Part shown: one piece after another, positions 1-8,224 of the stretch | How the letters are laid out: every line of letters starts with the position of its first letter | How positions within the stretch are numbered: the stretch's first letter is position 1 | NCBI GenBank assembly: GCA_903934275.1 | Contig: CAIZNF010000671.1 | Span: 1-8,722, forward strand | Reading direction: 5' to 3' | Source: an uncultured Nitrosomonadales bacterium | GTDB lineage: Bacteria; Pseudomonadota; Gammaproteobacteria; Burkholderiales; Gallionellaceae | Length of the DNA: 8,722 nt | Translations under genes and position numbers: made by a program | Notes under the pieces: model-generated | Told to the model about the DNA's origin: nothing | What the model saw: the letters and a program-made list of their open reading frames with translations, nothing else | The model's database searches: none

Positions 1-95
1 GCATCCCAACCAAACGTATCCTCGCGGCATCTTCGGATTCATACCGTGAAGCATTGCTTGGTTTCGGGGAAATTTGATGCGATTGCCCTGCAGGC

Positions 96-125
96 AAAAG
101 CCCCTCTCCCGCAAGGGGCGAGGGG
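96..125 (-). terminator. Terminator-like GC-rich hairpin after tgt
   Basis: A GC-rich hairpin begins about 10 bases after the tgt stop on the minus strand. CCCCTC at 101-106 pairs with GAGGGG at 120-125. An inner CCC/GGG (108-110 with 115-117) closes a GCAA loop at 111-114. Read on the minus strand, the stem is followed by CTTTTG, a short U tract at 96-99, so it could end the queA-RAYT-tgt transcript. The same stem style, GCAA loop and CTTTTGC flank recur at 3187-3215, so this is also a copy of a dispersed repeat. Nothing reliable is seen in 1-95. A minus-strand ATG at 42 opens 14 codons running off the edge, but it has no SD and no recognisable sequence. Confidence 0.5.
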
Positions 126-134
126 AGAAAACCG

Positions 135-1382
<1,248 letters not shown>

Positions 1383-1384
1383 TG

Positions 1385-1891
1385 CTACTCGCCAAACTTT
1401 CCATCGCCAAATCCGTCGTCTGCGACACCCCAATCTTCGGGATACACACCAGTCGCCACAAAACGGTGAAAGGTCGAATACGGCCAATCCGCCACGCATT
1501 TTACCAAACCGTGCTTCACCGGGTTCCAATGGATGTAATCGGCATGCCGCGCGAAATCGTTTTCGTCGCGGATGCAATGTTCCCAATAGCGGGGCTGCCA
1601 AAATTTTTCACCAGCCGACATGCCCAGATGATGTCGCGTGAGACGCTTGATCTTCGCCCAGCGCAAGGAATAATCGGCATCACCCTCCGGCAAACGCCAG
1701 AGACAATGCAAGTGATCGGGCAGCAACACCCATGCTTCCACGACGAACGGGTGTTCGTCGCGCACCGCATGCACGGCGGTACGCAGGGCGGCTCTGGCAT
1801 TTTCGCTGGTCAATATCGGGCGGCGCTCATGCGCCACCAGCGTAAAGAAATAGCTGCCTCCGGGTACGCGGGCGCGGCGGTAATTCGACAT
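1385..1891 (-). CDS. REP-associated tyrosine transposase (RAYT, Y1/HUH family)
   Basis: This 168-residue protein belongs to the IS200-like Y1 transposase family, in the RAYT (TnpA-REP) branch, which cleaves and rejoins single-stranded REP DNA. The HUH metal motif is seen as H60-L-H62 in LLPDHLHCLW. The catalytic tyrosine is most likely Y119 in ADYIHWNPVKHGLV, a hallmark block of RAYTs. FFTLVAHERRPILT near residue 15 and FWQPRYWEHCIRDE near 97 are also typical. All key residues are present and the frame is open, so it may be active. The ATG at 1891 is 8 bases after the queA TGA (1900-1902) and has no SD (CTAACCA precedes it), so translation may depend on coupling to queA. The TAG at 1385-1387 is 2 bp from REP pair A. 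The likely substrates are the three REP pairs in this window and their relatives elsewhere in the genome. Confidence 0.93.
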   Translation of the reverse strand: MSNYRRARVPGGSYFFTLVAHERRPILTSENARAALRTAVHAVRDEHPFVVEAWVLLPDHLHCLWRLPEGDADYSLRWAKIKRLTRHHLGMSAGEKFWQPRYWEHCIRDENDFARHADYIHWNPVKHGLVKCVADWPYSTFHRFVATGVYPEDWGVADDGFGDGKFGE

Positions 1892-1899
1892 TGGTTAGT

Positions 1900-2996
1900 T
1901 CAGTCGTAGGTCGGGCTCCGCCCGACATTATCATTGACGGCGGGTAGAACCCGCCCTACAACACCATCGTTTTTCTCGATCAACATCGCATCGCCGTAAC
2001 TGAAAAACCGATATTCGTTTGCAACCGCATGGCGATACGTCGCCAGCATTTGTTCCATCCCGCCGAACGCGCATACCAGCATCAGCAATGTCGAACGCGG
2101 CAGGTGAAAGTTGGTCAGCAGCACATCCACCACCTTGAAACGATAGCCCGGTGTGATGAAGATTTTCGTCTCGCCTGTGCCCGCCTGCAAGTCACCATGC
2201 CCTGCATTTTCTCGGGCCGCACTCTCCAGCGCGCGCAAGCTGGTCGTGCCCACTGCAATTACCAGCCCGCCCGCCGCGCGCGCTTTGGTTATCGCATCCA
2301 CGGTGGCCTGCGGAATCTCATAGCGTTCGCTGTGCATGGCGTGATCGCGTGTCAGTTCGGTGCGCACCGGCTGAAATGTTCCCGCACCGACAGCAAAGTC
2401 ACATAAGCAATCTGCACACCCTTGTCGCGCAAGGCTTGCAGCATCGTATCATCGAAATGCAACCCCGCCGTGGGAGCCGCCACCGCGCCTGCCGCGCGTG
2501 CAAACACGGTCTGGTAGCGCCGTTCGTCTTCGGCATCCGCCGTGTGGGTGATATAAGGCGGTAGCGGCAATTGGCCGTAGCGTTCCAACAAATCCAGCAC
2601 AGGCTCATCTGCGGCAAAACGCAACCGGAAGAATTCGCCCACGCGCCCCAACACCTTGACCGTCAGCGCCCCGGCCAGCAATAAACGGCTGCCCGCTTGG
2701 GGAGAATGGCTGGCGCGTACATGCGCCAATACATCGTGCTCATTCAGCACACGCTCGACCAGCACCTCGACCTTGCCGCCGCTTTGTTTGCAGCCATACA
2801 GACGCGCCTTGATCACGCGCGTGTCGTTAAGCACCAGCATGTCGCCCGGCTTGAGCAACTGTAGCAAATCGGCAAAACGGCGATCTTCCAGCGCCCCGCC
2901 ATGCGCATACAGCAAGCGGCTGTTACCCCGCTGTTTTGGCGGGTGCTGGGCTATAAGACATTCCGGCAAAGCAAAATCAAAATCATCGGTACGCAT
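1900..2996 (-). pseudogene. queA: QueA, tRNA preQ1 ribosyltransferase-isomerase, frameshifted
   Basis: QueA transfers and isomerises the ribosyl part of S-adenosylmethionine onto preQ1-tRNA to give epoxyqueuosine. Two overlapping minus-strand frames together make one QueA of about 365 residues (E. coli 356). The first (ATG at 2996, stop at 2352) starts [16 protein letters not shown] and holds [15 protein letters not shown] and [13 protein letters not shown]. The second holds [34 protein letters not shown] and [10 protein letters not shown]. Frame one would read VTL, then a broken codon CT at 2393-2392, then [13 protein letters not shown] in frame two. One base is missing where the family has His (CAT) before VGAGTF. 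This is a real knockout or a sequencing error. The ATG at 2996 fits the family better than the GTG at 3002; GAAG lies 5 bases before it. The last 18 or so codons run through REP pair B to a TGA at 1900-1902. A TACAAT at 3030-3025 could be its -10 box, but no good -35 is seen. Confidence 0.85.
1905..1960. repeat. REP pair (BIME-like), copy B
   Basis: This element is 56 bp with the same plan as copy A: CGTAG, hairpin GTCGGGC/GCCCGAC at 1910-1926, a 12-base linker (one base shorter than in A), hairpin GGCGGGT/ACCCGCC at 1939-1955, then CTACA. It is in the same orientation as A, so the two form direct repeats around the RAYT gene. It is also coding on the minus strand, where it supplies the C-terminal residues of QueA (GRVLPAV and GRSPTY among them). 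Confidence 0.9.
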
Positions 2997-3074
2997 GAGC
3001 ACTTCGGGAATTTACAAAGGTGGGATTGTAGAGGGTAAGCCAAAAGTAATGTGCCAGAAGTGATGCACCAATAA

Positions 3075-3131
3075 CGTAGGGCGGGTTCTACCCGCCGTCA
3101 TTAAATGATGTCGGGCATAGCCCGACCTACA
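3075..3131. repeat. REP pair (BIME-like), copy C, inverted
   Basis: This is a 57-bp element in the reverse orientation to copies A and B: CGTAG, hairpin GGCGGGT/ACCCGCC at 3080-3096, a 13-base linker, hairpin GTCGGGC/GCCCGAC at 3110-3126 with loop ATA, then CTACA. It lies in the divergent queA/carA intergenic region and has no RAYT next to it, as expected for REPs spread in trans. It differs from the complement of copy A at four positions by my count. Two of these are in a hairpin loop, so the stems are fully conserved. Confidence 0.9.
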
Positions 3132-3186
3132 AATTCCTTCCCATTTGAGGTGGGAATGGAATAGCAGTTTTCACCCCTCTCCCCAA

Positions 3187-3215
3187 CCCCTCCCCCGCAA
3201 GGGGGGAGGGGCTTT
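3187..3215. repeat. GC-rich GCAA-loop hairpin, second repeat family
   Basis: CCCCTCCCCC at 3187-3196 pairs with the G-rich arm at 3201-3211 (one bulged G) around a GCAA loop at 3197-3200. CTTTTGC follows on the plus strand. The preceding bases CCCCTCTCCCCAA extend a pyrimidine-rich run from 3174. The hairpin at 96-125 shares the stem style, loop and CTTTTGC flank. Here it lies upstream of the carA promoter rather than after a gene, so a terminator role is not obvious. It may shield carA from readthrough or simply be a dispersed element. Confidence 0.6.
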
Positions 3216-3234
3216 TGCTTGTTGTCCAGCACTT

Positions 3235-3258
3235 TCGAATACACCTTGGCCTATTCGA
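3235..3258. promoter_or_regulatory. Dyad upstream of carA promoter, possible operator
   Basis: TCGAATA at 3235-3241 and TATTCGA at 3252-3258 form a perfect 7-bp inverted repeat with a 10-base spacer. It ends 4 bp before the -35 box of the carA promoter. The half-site spacing (centres about 17 bp apart) would suit a dimeric regulator. It does not look like a standard ArgR box, and the regulator is unknown. Confidence 0.35.
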
Positions 3259-3262
3259 GTAT

Positions 3263-3291
3263 TTGATGCCACACTCCTAATCCGCTATAAT
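3263..3291 (+). promoter_or_regulatory. carA sigma-70-type promoter
   Basis: The -35 box TTGATG (3263-3268) is followed after exactly 17 bp by a perfect -10 box TATAAT (3286-3291). Transcription should start near 3298-3300. This places the leader hairpin at the very 5' end of the mRNA and gives a leader of about 66 bases before the GTG start of carA. No other promoter this good is visible upstream of carA. Confidence 0.75.
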
Positions 3292-3304
3292 TCGCGCCTA
3301 TTCA

Positions 3305-3335
3305 AAGCGGGATGAACGCACGGTTCGTCCCGCTT
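3305..3335 (+). promoter_or_regulatory. carA leader hairpin, possible attenuator
   Basis: AAGCGGGA (3305-3312) pairs with TCCCGCTT (3328-3335). A T-G wobble and GAAC/GTTC (3314-3317 with 3323-3326) extend it to a 13-bp stem with a GCACG loop. It is followed by CTTTATG, a weak U-rich tract. It starts within about 10 bases of the predicted transcription start. A leader stem of this kind could be an attenuator or an mRNA-stabilising 5' hairpin; the sequence alone does not decide. Confidence 0.55.
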
Positions 3336-3353
3336 CTTTATGTAAACTGCTTT

Positions 3354-3358
3354 GGGAG
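3354..3358 (+). promoter_or_regulatory. Shine-Dalgarno deciding the carA start
   Basis: GGGAG lies 7 bases before the GTG at 3366. The in-frame ATG at 3312 is inside the leader hairpin and has no such site, so the GTG is the better start. Confidence 0.7.
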
Positions 3359-3365
3359 TATTCTG

Positions 3366-4496
3366 GTGCCGCAATCGAACCCCGCCATTCTCGTGCTTGC
3401 CGATGGTACGGTATTTCGCGGCATTGCCATTGGTGCTTCCGGTAGCAGCGTCGGCGAGGTGGTGTTCAATACCTCGATGGCTGGGTATCAGGAAATTCTC
3501 ACCGATCCATCCTATTGCAAACAAATCGTCACGCTGACCTGCCCGCATATCGGCAATGTCGGGATAAATGACGAGGATGTGGAGTCGCGCCAGGTGTTTG
3601 CCAGCGGCTTGGTGATACGCGATCTTTCCATGACGGTGAGCAACTTCCGCAGCACACAATCGTTGCCGGATTACCTGAAAGCCAATAATGTCGTGGCGAT
3701 TGCCGGGATCGATACGCGCAAGCTGACGCGCATTTTACGCGAGAAGGGCGCGCAAAACGGTTGCATCGCCACCGGCACGGACGAAGCGGCGGCACTCGCG
3801 GCGGCGCGCGGTTTTGCCGGATTGTCCGGTATGGATCTGGCGCGGGTGGTAACGAGCGATAAGCAATACGACTGGACGCAGCGCGAGTGGGAGTTGGGCG
3901 AAGGCTACCGCGATGTGTCAGAAACGAAATTCCATGTGGTGGCTTACGACTTCGGCGTGAAGCGCAACATTCTGCGCATGCTGGCCGGGCGCGGTTGCAA
4001 AATTACGGTGGTGCCCGCGAAGACTCAGGCGAATGAGGTGCTGGCGATGAAGCCGGATGGCGTGTTCCTGTCCAACGGCCCCGGCGATCCTGAGCCGTGC
4101 GATTACGCGATTGCGGCGACAAAACAAATTTTATCGGAAGGTGTGCCGCTGTTTGGAATTTGTCTCGGGCATCAGATTCTCGCTTTGGCCTGTGGCGCGA
4201 AGACGGTGAAGATGAAGTTTGGCCATCGCGGCGCGAATCATCCGGTACAGGACATTCAGAGCAAGCGCGTGATGATCACCAGCCAGAACCACGGCTTCGC
4301 GGTGGATGCGGCGACGCTGCCAAGCAATGCGCGCGCGACCCATGTGTCGCTGTTCGACGGCACATTGCAGGGCTTCGAGTTGACCGACAAACCGGCGTTC
4401 TGCTTCCAGGGGCATCCCGAAGCGAGCCCCGGGCCGCATGACGTGGATTATTTGTTCGACCGTTTTGTTGCGATGATGGAGGCGAGGCGTGCCTGA
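3366..4496 (+). CDS. carA: Carbamoyl phosphate synthetase small subunit (glutaminase)
   Basis: CarA hydrolyses glutamine and channels ammonia to CarB for carbamoyl phosphate, the shared precursor of arginine and pyrimidines. From the GTG at 3366 the protein is 376 residues (E. coli 382) and begins [19 protein letters not shown], which aligns with the family N-terminus. The CPSase small-chain domain covers about residues 7-140, with [20 protein letters not shown] and PHIGNVG. The class I glutamine amidotransferase domain covers about 190-370. Its nucleophile is C266 in GICLGHQ, with H350 and E352 in QGHPEAS, matching E. coli C269, H353 and E355. All catalytic residues are present. It is transcribed from the promoter at 3263-3291 behind a leader hairpin. 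The last 8 bases overlap a truncated ORF6N gene that separates it from carB. The stop is TGA at 4494-4496. Confidence 0.97.
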   Translation: MPQSNPAILVLADGTVFRGIAIGASGSSVGEVVFNTSMAGYQEILTDPSYCKQIVTLTCPHIGNVGINDEDVESRQVFASGLVIRDLSMTVSNFRSTQSLPDYLKANNVVAIAGIDTRKLTRILREKGAQNGCIATGTDEAAALAAARGFAGLSGMDLARVVTSDKQYDWTQREWELGEGYRDVSETKFHVVAYDFGVKRNILRMLAGRGCKITVVPAKTQANEVLAMKPDGVFLSNGPGDPEPCDYAIAATKQILSEGVPLFGICLGHQILALACGAKTVKMKFGHRGANHPVQDIQSKRVMITSQNHGFAVDAATLPSNARATHVSLFDGTLQGFELTDKPAFCFQGHPEASPGPHDVDYLFDRFVAMMEARRA

Positions 4497-4860
4497 AATG
4501 GCTGACAAAAAACCTGTGTTATTGCCGGGCCAAATAATCGAAGGCATTGAGGGGCGTATTTATTCATTGCGCGGCCAACGGGTGATGTTGTCGCACGATC
4601 TCGCTGCGCTCTATCAAGTTGAAACAAAAGTATTGATGCAGGCAGTACGGCGCAACATCGATCGATTTCCCGAAGATTTTTCTTTCGAGCTAACCAATCA
4701 AGAGGTTAGGGAGCTAAGGTCACAATTCGTGACCTTAGAAGGTGGGTTGAGAACGCATGCGCCCCACGCTTTCGCCGAGCAGGGTGTGGTTGGTAGCCAA
4801 ACCCGCGCTCTTCGGGTGCGACAAAACGCTACAAGCCACCCGCTACCAGCTACAAGCTAA
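4489..4860 (+). CDS. Truncated ORF6N-domain protein between carA and carB
   Basis: The 123-residue reading frame carries an ORF6N domain at about 19-100, with [58 protein letters not shown] and AFAEQGV. ORF6N occurs in phage antirepressor-like (KilA-N/Bro) proteins and in stand-alone chromosomal genes. Family members normally continue after the EQGV block (AMLSSVL and a further C-terminal region). Here homology stops at about 4788 and the rest is low-complexity, repeat-derived sequence ([10 protein letters not shown] to HPLPATS), so the gene is a truncated remnant. The GTG at 4489 has GGAGG 6 bases upstream (4478-4482), inside carA; ATG at 4498 is the alternative. The 8-base overlap with carA and the 6-base gap to carB make it part of the car operon. 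Whether the product works is doubtful, but its translation may serve carB. The domain call is firm; the functional role is unknown. Confidence 0.8.
   Translation: MPEMADKKPVLLPGQIIEGIEGRIYSLRGQRVMLSHDLAALYQVETKVLMQAVRRNIDRFPEDFSFELTNQEVRELRSQFVTLEGGLRTHAPHAFAEQGVVGSQTRALRVRQNATSHPLPATS
4714..4738. repeat. Perfect 10-bp inverted repeat inside the ORF6N gene
   Basis: CTAAGGTCAC (4714-4723) and GTGACCTTAG (4729-4738) are exact complements around AATTC. The palindrome encodes LRSQFVTLE, a conserved block of ORF6N proteins. It could be a stem in the carAB mRNA between the two cistrons or a protein-binding site. It may also be a chance result of the codons for this peptide, since both arms are constrained. 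Confidence 0.55.
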
Positions 4861-4862
4861 CC
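4828..4862. repeat. Degenerate heptad tandem repeat before carB
   Basis: Five head-to-tail 7-bp units fill 35 bp: GCTACAA, GCCACCC, GCTACCA, GCTACAA, GCTAACC. The array forms the 3' end of the ORF6N remnant (stop TAA at 4858-4860) and stops 4 bp before the carB ATG. It occupies the place where an SD would be expected. Arrays of the same 7-bp period flank the other end of carB. Confidence 0.7.
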
Positions 4863-4866
4863 CTAT

Positions 4867-7800
4867 ATGCCAAAACGCACAGACATAAAAAGCATCCTGA
4901 TCATCGGCGCAGGCCCCATCGTTATCGGGCAGGCATGCGAGTTCGACTATTCCGGCGCACAGGCTTGCAAGGCGCTGCGTGAGGAGGGCTATCGCGTCAT
5001 TCTGGTGAACTCGAATCCGGCCACTATCATGACCGACCCGGACATGGCGGACGCGACTTACATTGAGCCGATCACTTGGAAGATGGTGGAAAAAATCATC
5101 GCCAAGGAACGCCCGGACGCGATCCTGCCGACTATGGGCGGGCAGACCGCGCTGAATTGCGCGCTGGATCTGGCCAAGCACGGCGTGCTGGAAAAATACA
5201 ATGTCGAGATGATCGGCGCGTCGCGCGAGGCCATCGATATGGCCGAAGACCGCGAAAAATTCAAGCAGGCAATGACGCGCATCGGCCTGGCTTCGGCGCG
5301 TTCGGCAATTGCGCACAGCATGGAAGAGGCGTTGCAGGTGCAGCAGGTGATGGGCTTCCCGACGGTCATCCGGCCATCTTTCACGATGGGCGGCAGCGGC
5401 GGCGGCATCGCTTACAACCGCGAAGAGTTTATGGAAATTTGCGAGCGCGGGTTGGAAGCGTCGCCGACGCGCGAGTTGCTGATCGAGGAATCGCTGCTCG
5501 GCTGGAAAGAATTCGAGATGGAGGTGGTGCGCGACCGCAATGACAATTGCATCATCATCTGCTCCATCGAAAATCTCGATCCGATGGGCGTGCATACCGG
5601 CGATTCGATCACCGTGGCTCCGGCGCAGACGCTGACCGACAAGGAATACCAGATCTTGCGCGATGCCTCCATCGCGGTGCTGCGTGAAATCGGTGTGGAT
5701 ACCGGCGGCTCCAACGTGCAGTTCGCGATCAACCCGGATGACGGGCGCATGGTGGTGATCGAGATGAACCCGCGCGTGTCGAGATCGAGCGCGCTGGCTT
5801 CCAAGGCGACCGGTTTCCCGATTGCAAAAGTTGCCGCCAAGCTGGCGGTTGGCTACACGCTGGATGAGCTGAAGAACGATATCACCGGCGGCGCGACACC
5901 CGCCTCGTTCGAGCCGAGCATCGACTATGTGGTCACCAAAATTCCGCGCTTTGCCTTTGAAAAATTCCCGCAAGCCAATGACCGCCTGACCACGCAGATG
6001 AAGTCGGTGGGCGAGGTGATGGCGATAGGTCGCACCTTTCAGGAGTCCTTCCAAAAAGCCTTGCGCGGCCTGGAAGTCGGCGTAAACGGGTTGGATCAAA
6101 AATACAACGACCGCGAATCAGTTTGCGCCGAACTTGGCAGCCCTGGGCCGGAGCGTATCTGGGCGGTGTCGGATGCGTTCGGCTTCGGCATGAGCGTGGC
6201 CGAAGTGTTCGCGCTGAGCAAGATCGACCCGTGGTTTCTGGTGCAAATCGAAGACCTGATCCGCCAGGAAAAAACACTGGCGGACCGCAATCTGGAAAGC
6301 CTGGACGCGGACGAGATGCGCACGCTGAAGCGCAATGGTTTTGCCGATGCGCGCCTGGCTGCTCTGCTGGATACCGATGAGTCTGCGCTGCGCGCTTACC
6401 GCCATGCGCTCGGTGTACGCCCGGTGTTCAAGCGCGTGGATACCTGTGCCGCAGAGTTCGCCACCAACACTGCCTACATGTATTCCACTTACGAGGAGGA
6501 ATGCGAATCGCTGCCCACCAATAACAAAAAAATAATGGTGTTGGGGGGCGGGCCGAACCGCATCGGGCAGGGCATCGAGTTCGATTATTGTTGCGTGCAT
6601 GCCGCGCTGGCGATGCGCGAGGATGGCTATGAAACCATCATGGTCAACTGCAACCCGGAGACCGTTTCGACCGATTACGATACTTCGGATCGTTTGTATT
6701 TCGAGCCGTTGACGTTGGAAGATGTGCTGGAAATCGTGGCGGTGGAAAAACCCATCGGTGTGATCGTGCAGTACGGTGGGCAGACTCCGCTCAAACTGGC
6801 GCATGGCTTGGAAAAGAACGGTGTGCCGATTATCGGCACCACGCCGGACATGATCGACTGCGCGGAAGACCGCGCGCGCTTTCAGCAGATGTTGTATCAG
6901 CTGGATTTAAAACAGCCGCCTAACCGCACCGCGCGCAGCGTGTCAGAAGGACTGATCGGGGCCGCAGAAATAGGCTATCCGCTGGTGGTAAGACCGAGCA
7001 ATGTGCTGGGCGGGCGGGCGATGGAAATCATCCACGCGCAACACGATCTGGAACGCTACATGCGCGCTGCGGAAGAGATGTCCAAGACTTATCCTGAGCG
7101 TATGCCGATCCTGCTGGACCGCTTCCTCAACGATGCGATTGAAGTGGATGTGGATGCGGTATCCGATGGCAAGCAGGTGATCATCGGCGGCATCATGGAA
7201 CACGTCGAGCAGGCCGGTGTGCATTCCGGCGACTCGGCCTGTTCGTTGCCGCCATTCAGCCTGTCGAAAGAATTGCAGGACGAATTGCGCCGCCAGACCG
7301 TGGCGATGGCGCAAGCGCTCAACGTAGTGGGCCTGATGAACGTGCAGTTCGCGATTCAAGCAGGCATTGTGTATGTGCTGGAAGTGAACCCGCGCGCCTC
7401 GCGCACCGTGCCTTTCGTGTCCAAAGCGACCGGCGTGGCGCTGGCGAAAATCGCGGCGCGCTGCATGGTCGGGCAAACGCTGGCGCAGCAAGGTATCACC
7501 AGAGAGGTGATTCCCCCGTATTATTCGGTCAAGGAAGCGGTATTCCCGTTCATCAAATTCCCCGGCGTGGACACGATACTCGGGCCGGAAATGAAATCCA
7601 CCGGCGAGGTGATGGGGGTGGGCGAAACCTTCGCCGAAGCTTTTGTAAAATCGCAACTGGCTGCCAGCGTGAAGTTGCCGAAAGAGGGTAACGTGTTTAT
7701 CAGCGTGCGCGAAGCGGACAAGCCGGGCGTGGTGGAGGTGGCCCGTTCTTTGGTGCAGCTCGGTTTTACTATTCTGGCGACACGCGGGACGACCGCCGTA

Positions 7801-8094
7801 ATCGGCGCGGAGGGTGTCGCGGTGACCGTGGTGAACAAGGTGGCAGAAGGTCGCCCGCATATCGTGGATATGATCAAAAATGGCGAAGTTAATCTCATCA
7901 TCAATACCGTGGACAGCAAGCCGAGTGTGATGCGCGATTCCTATTCCATCCGCAACGCGGCGCTGCAAGGGCGCGTTACTTATTACACCACGCTGGCCGG
8001 GGCGCGCGCCGCCTGCGCCGGGATGCAACATCTCGCCGAATTGCAAGTGTATGACATACAGACGCTGCACAAGCGGCTAGTCGCTAGTCGTTAG
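4867..8094 (+). CDS. carB: Carbamoyl phosphate synthetase large subunit
   Basis: CarB makes carbamoyl phosphate from bicarbonate, ammonia delivered by CarA and two ATP, in the cytoplasm. At 1075 residues it matches the family (E. coli 1073). The two homologous ATP-grasp halves are clear. The first half begins [21 protein letters not shown] at about residue 10, with [12 protein letters not shown] near 173 and [20 protein letters not shown] near 297. The second begins [19 protein letters not shown] at about 556, with [10 protein letters not shown] and [20 protein letters not shown]. The C-terminal MGS-like allosteric domain starts near 936 and keeps S946, K952, T972, T975, K991 and N1013, which correspond to the ornithine/UMP-responsive region of E. 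coli CarB. The ATG at 4867 has no SD: a heptad repeat ends 4 bp before it, and the ORF6N stop is 6 bases upstream, so re-initiation is likely. The last codons (LVASR, TAG at 8092-8094) are written by another heptad array. Confidence 0.98.
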   Translation: MPKRTDIKSILIIGAGPIVIGQACEFDYSGAQACKALREEGYRVILVNSNPATIMTDPDMADATYIEPITWKMVEKIIAKERPDAILPTMGGQTALNCALDLAKHGVLEKYNVEMIGASREAIDMAEDREKFKQAMTRIGLASARSAIAHSMEEALQVQQVMGFPTVIRPSFTMGGSGGGIAYNREEFMEICERGLEASPTRELLIEESLLGWKEFEMEVVRDRNDNCIIICSIENLDPMGVHTGDSITVAPAQTLTDKEYQILRDASIAVLREIGVDTGGSNVQFAINPDDGRMVVIEMNPRVSRSSALASKATGFPIAKVAAKLAVGYTLDELKNDITGGATPASFEPSIDYVVTKIPRFAFEKFPQANDRLTTQMKSVGEVMAIGRTFQESFQKALRGLEVGVNGLDQKYNDRESVCAELGSPGPERIWAVSDAFGFGMSVAEVFALSKIDPWFLVQIEDLIRQEKTLADRNLESLDADEMRTLKRNGFADARLAALLDTDESALRAYRHALGVRPVFKRVDTCAAEFATNTAYMYSTYEEECESLPTNNKKIMVLGGGPNRIGQGIEFDYCCVHAALAMREDGYETIMVNCNPETVSTDYDTSDRLYFEPLTLEDVLEIVAVEKPIGVIVQYGGQTPLKLAHGLEKNGVPIIGTTPDMIDCAEDRARFQQMLYQLDLKQPPNRTARSVSEGLIGAAEIGYPLVVRPSNVLGGRAMEIIHAQHDLERYMRAAEEMSKTYPERMPILLDRFLNDAIEVDVDAVSDGKQVIIGGIMEHVEQAGVHSGDSACSLPPFSLSKELQDELRRQTVAMAQALNVVGLMNVQFAIQAGIVYVLEVNPRASRTVPFVSKATGVALAKIAARCMVGQTLAQQGITREVIPPYYSVKEAVFPFIKFPGVDTILGPEMKSTGEVMGVGETFAEAFVKSQLAASVKLPKEGNVFISVREADKPGVVEVARSLVQLGFTILATRGTTAVIGAEGVAVTVVNKVAEGRPHIVDMIKNGEVNLIINTVDSKPSVMRDSYSIRNAALQGRVTYYTTLAGARAACAGMQHLAELQVYDIQTLHKRLVASR

Positions 8095-8110
8095 TTGCTG
8101 GTTTTTAGTT
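8076..8110. repeat. Degenerate heptad tandem repeat at the carB stop
   Basis: Five units of 7 bp are seen: GCTAGTC, GCTAGTC, GTTAGTT, GCTGGTT, TTTAGTT. The first two and part of the third encode the C-terminal LVASR of CarB and its stop. The unit is close to the complement of the CGACTAA heptads at 8164-8205, so the two arrays can pair as an imperfect stem around about 55 bases of spacer. Confidence 0.7.
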
Positions 8111-8123
8111 AAACCCGAAAACA

Positions 8124-8154
8124 CGCCCTTTGATTACGCTCAGGACAGGCTCCA
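8124..8154. repeat. Possible dispersed element carrying CGCTCAGGACAGGCTC
   Basis: The block between the two heptad arrays contains CCCTTTGATTACG followed by CTCAGGACAGGCTCCAC. From memory it resembles a motif widely scattered between genes in proteobacteria (CTTCGACTACGCTCAGGACAGGCTC). Only one copy is in this window, so the repeat call rests on recall, not on the sequence itself. Confidence 0.35.
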
Positions 8155-8163
8155 CGACAACAC

Positions 8164-8205
8164 CGACTAACGGCTACCGACTAACGACTAACGACTAACG
8201 ACTAA
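8164..8205. repeat. Heptad tandem repeat before greA
   Basis: Six units of 7 bp are seen: CGACTAA, CGGCTAC, then CGACTAA four times without change. A diverged CGACAAC lies just before (8155-8161). The array ends 5 bp before the greA SD. It is the most regular of the three arrays and points in the opposite sense to the one at the carB stop. A stem between the two would put a strong structure between carB and greA in a joint transcript. Confidence 0.85.
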
Positions 8206-8224
8206 TAACAGAGGAAGTATTGGC

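Noticed and set aside
2352..2410. Programmed ribosomal frameshift in queA
   Set aside because: There is no slippery heptamer at the junction (ACT TTG CTG TCG) and no such mechanism is known for QueA; mutation or sequencing error is simpler.
3041..3060. Sigma-54 promoter for queA from TGGCAC on the minus strand
   Set aside because: There is no TTGC-type -12 element at the required spacing.
3312..3365. carA starting at the ATG at 3312, or a leader peptide there
   Set aside because: The ATG lies in the leader hairpin with no SD; the GTG at 3366 has GGGAG at good spacing and gives the usual N-terminus.
4843..6099. Long open frame of 418 codons on the minus strand
   Set aside because: It is antisense to the unmistakable carB, is rich in His, Arg and Ala as mirror frames of GC-rich genes are, and has no family motifs.
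6943..8070. Long open frame of 375 codons on the minus strand
   Set aside because: It is a mirror frame of the second half of carB, with the same skewed composition and no recognisable domain.
8164..8205. CRISPR-like array
   Set aside because: The units are 7 bp with no spacers and no cas genes; it is a simple tandem repeat.
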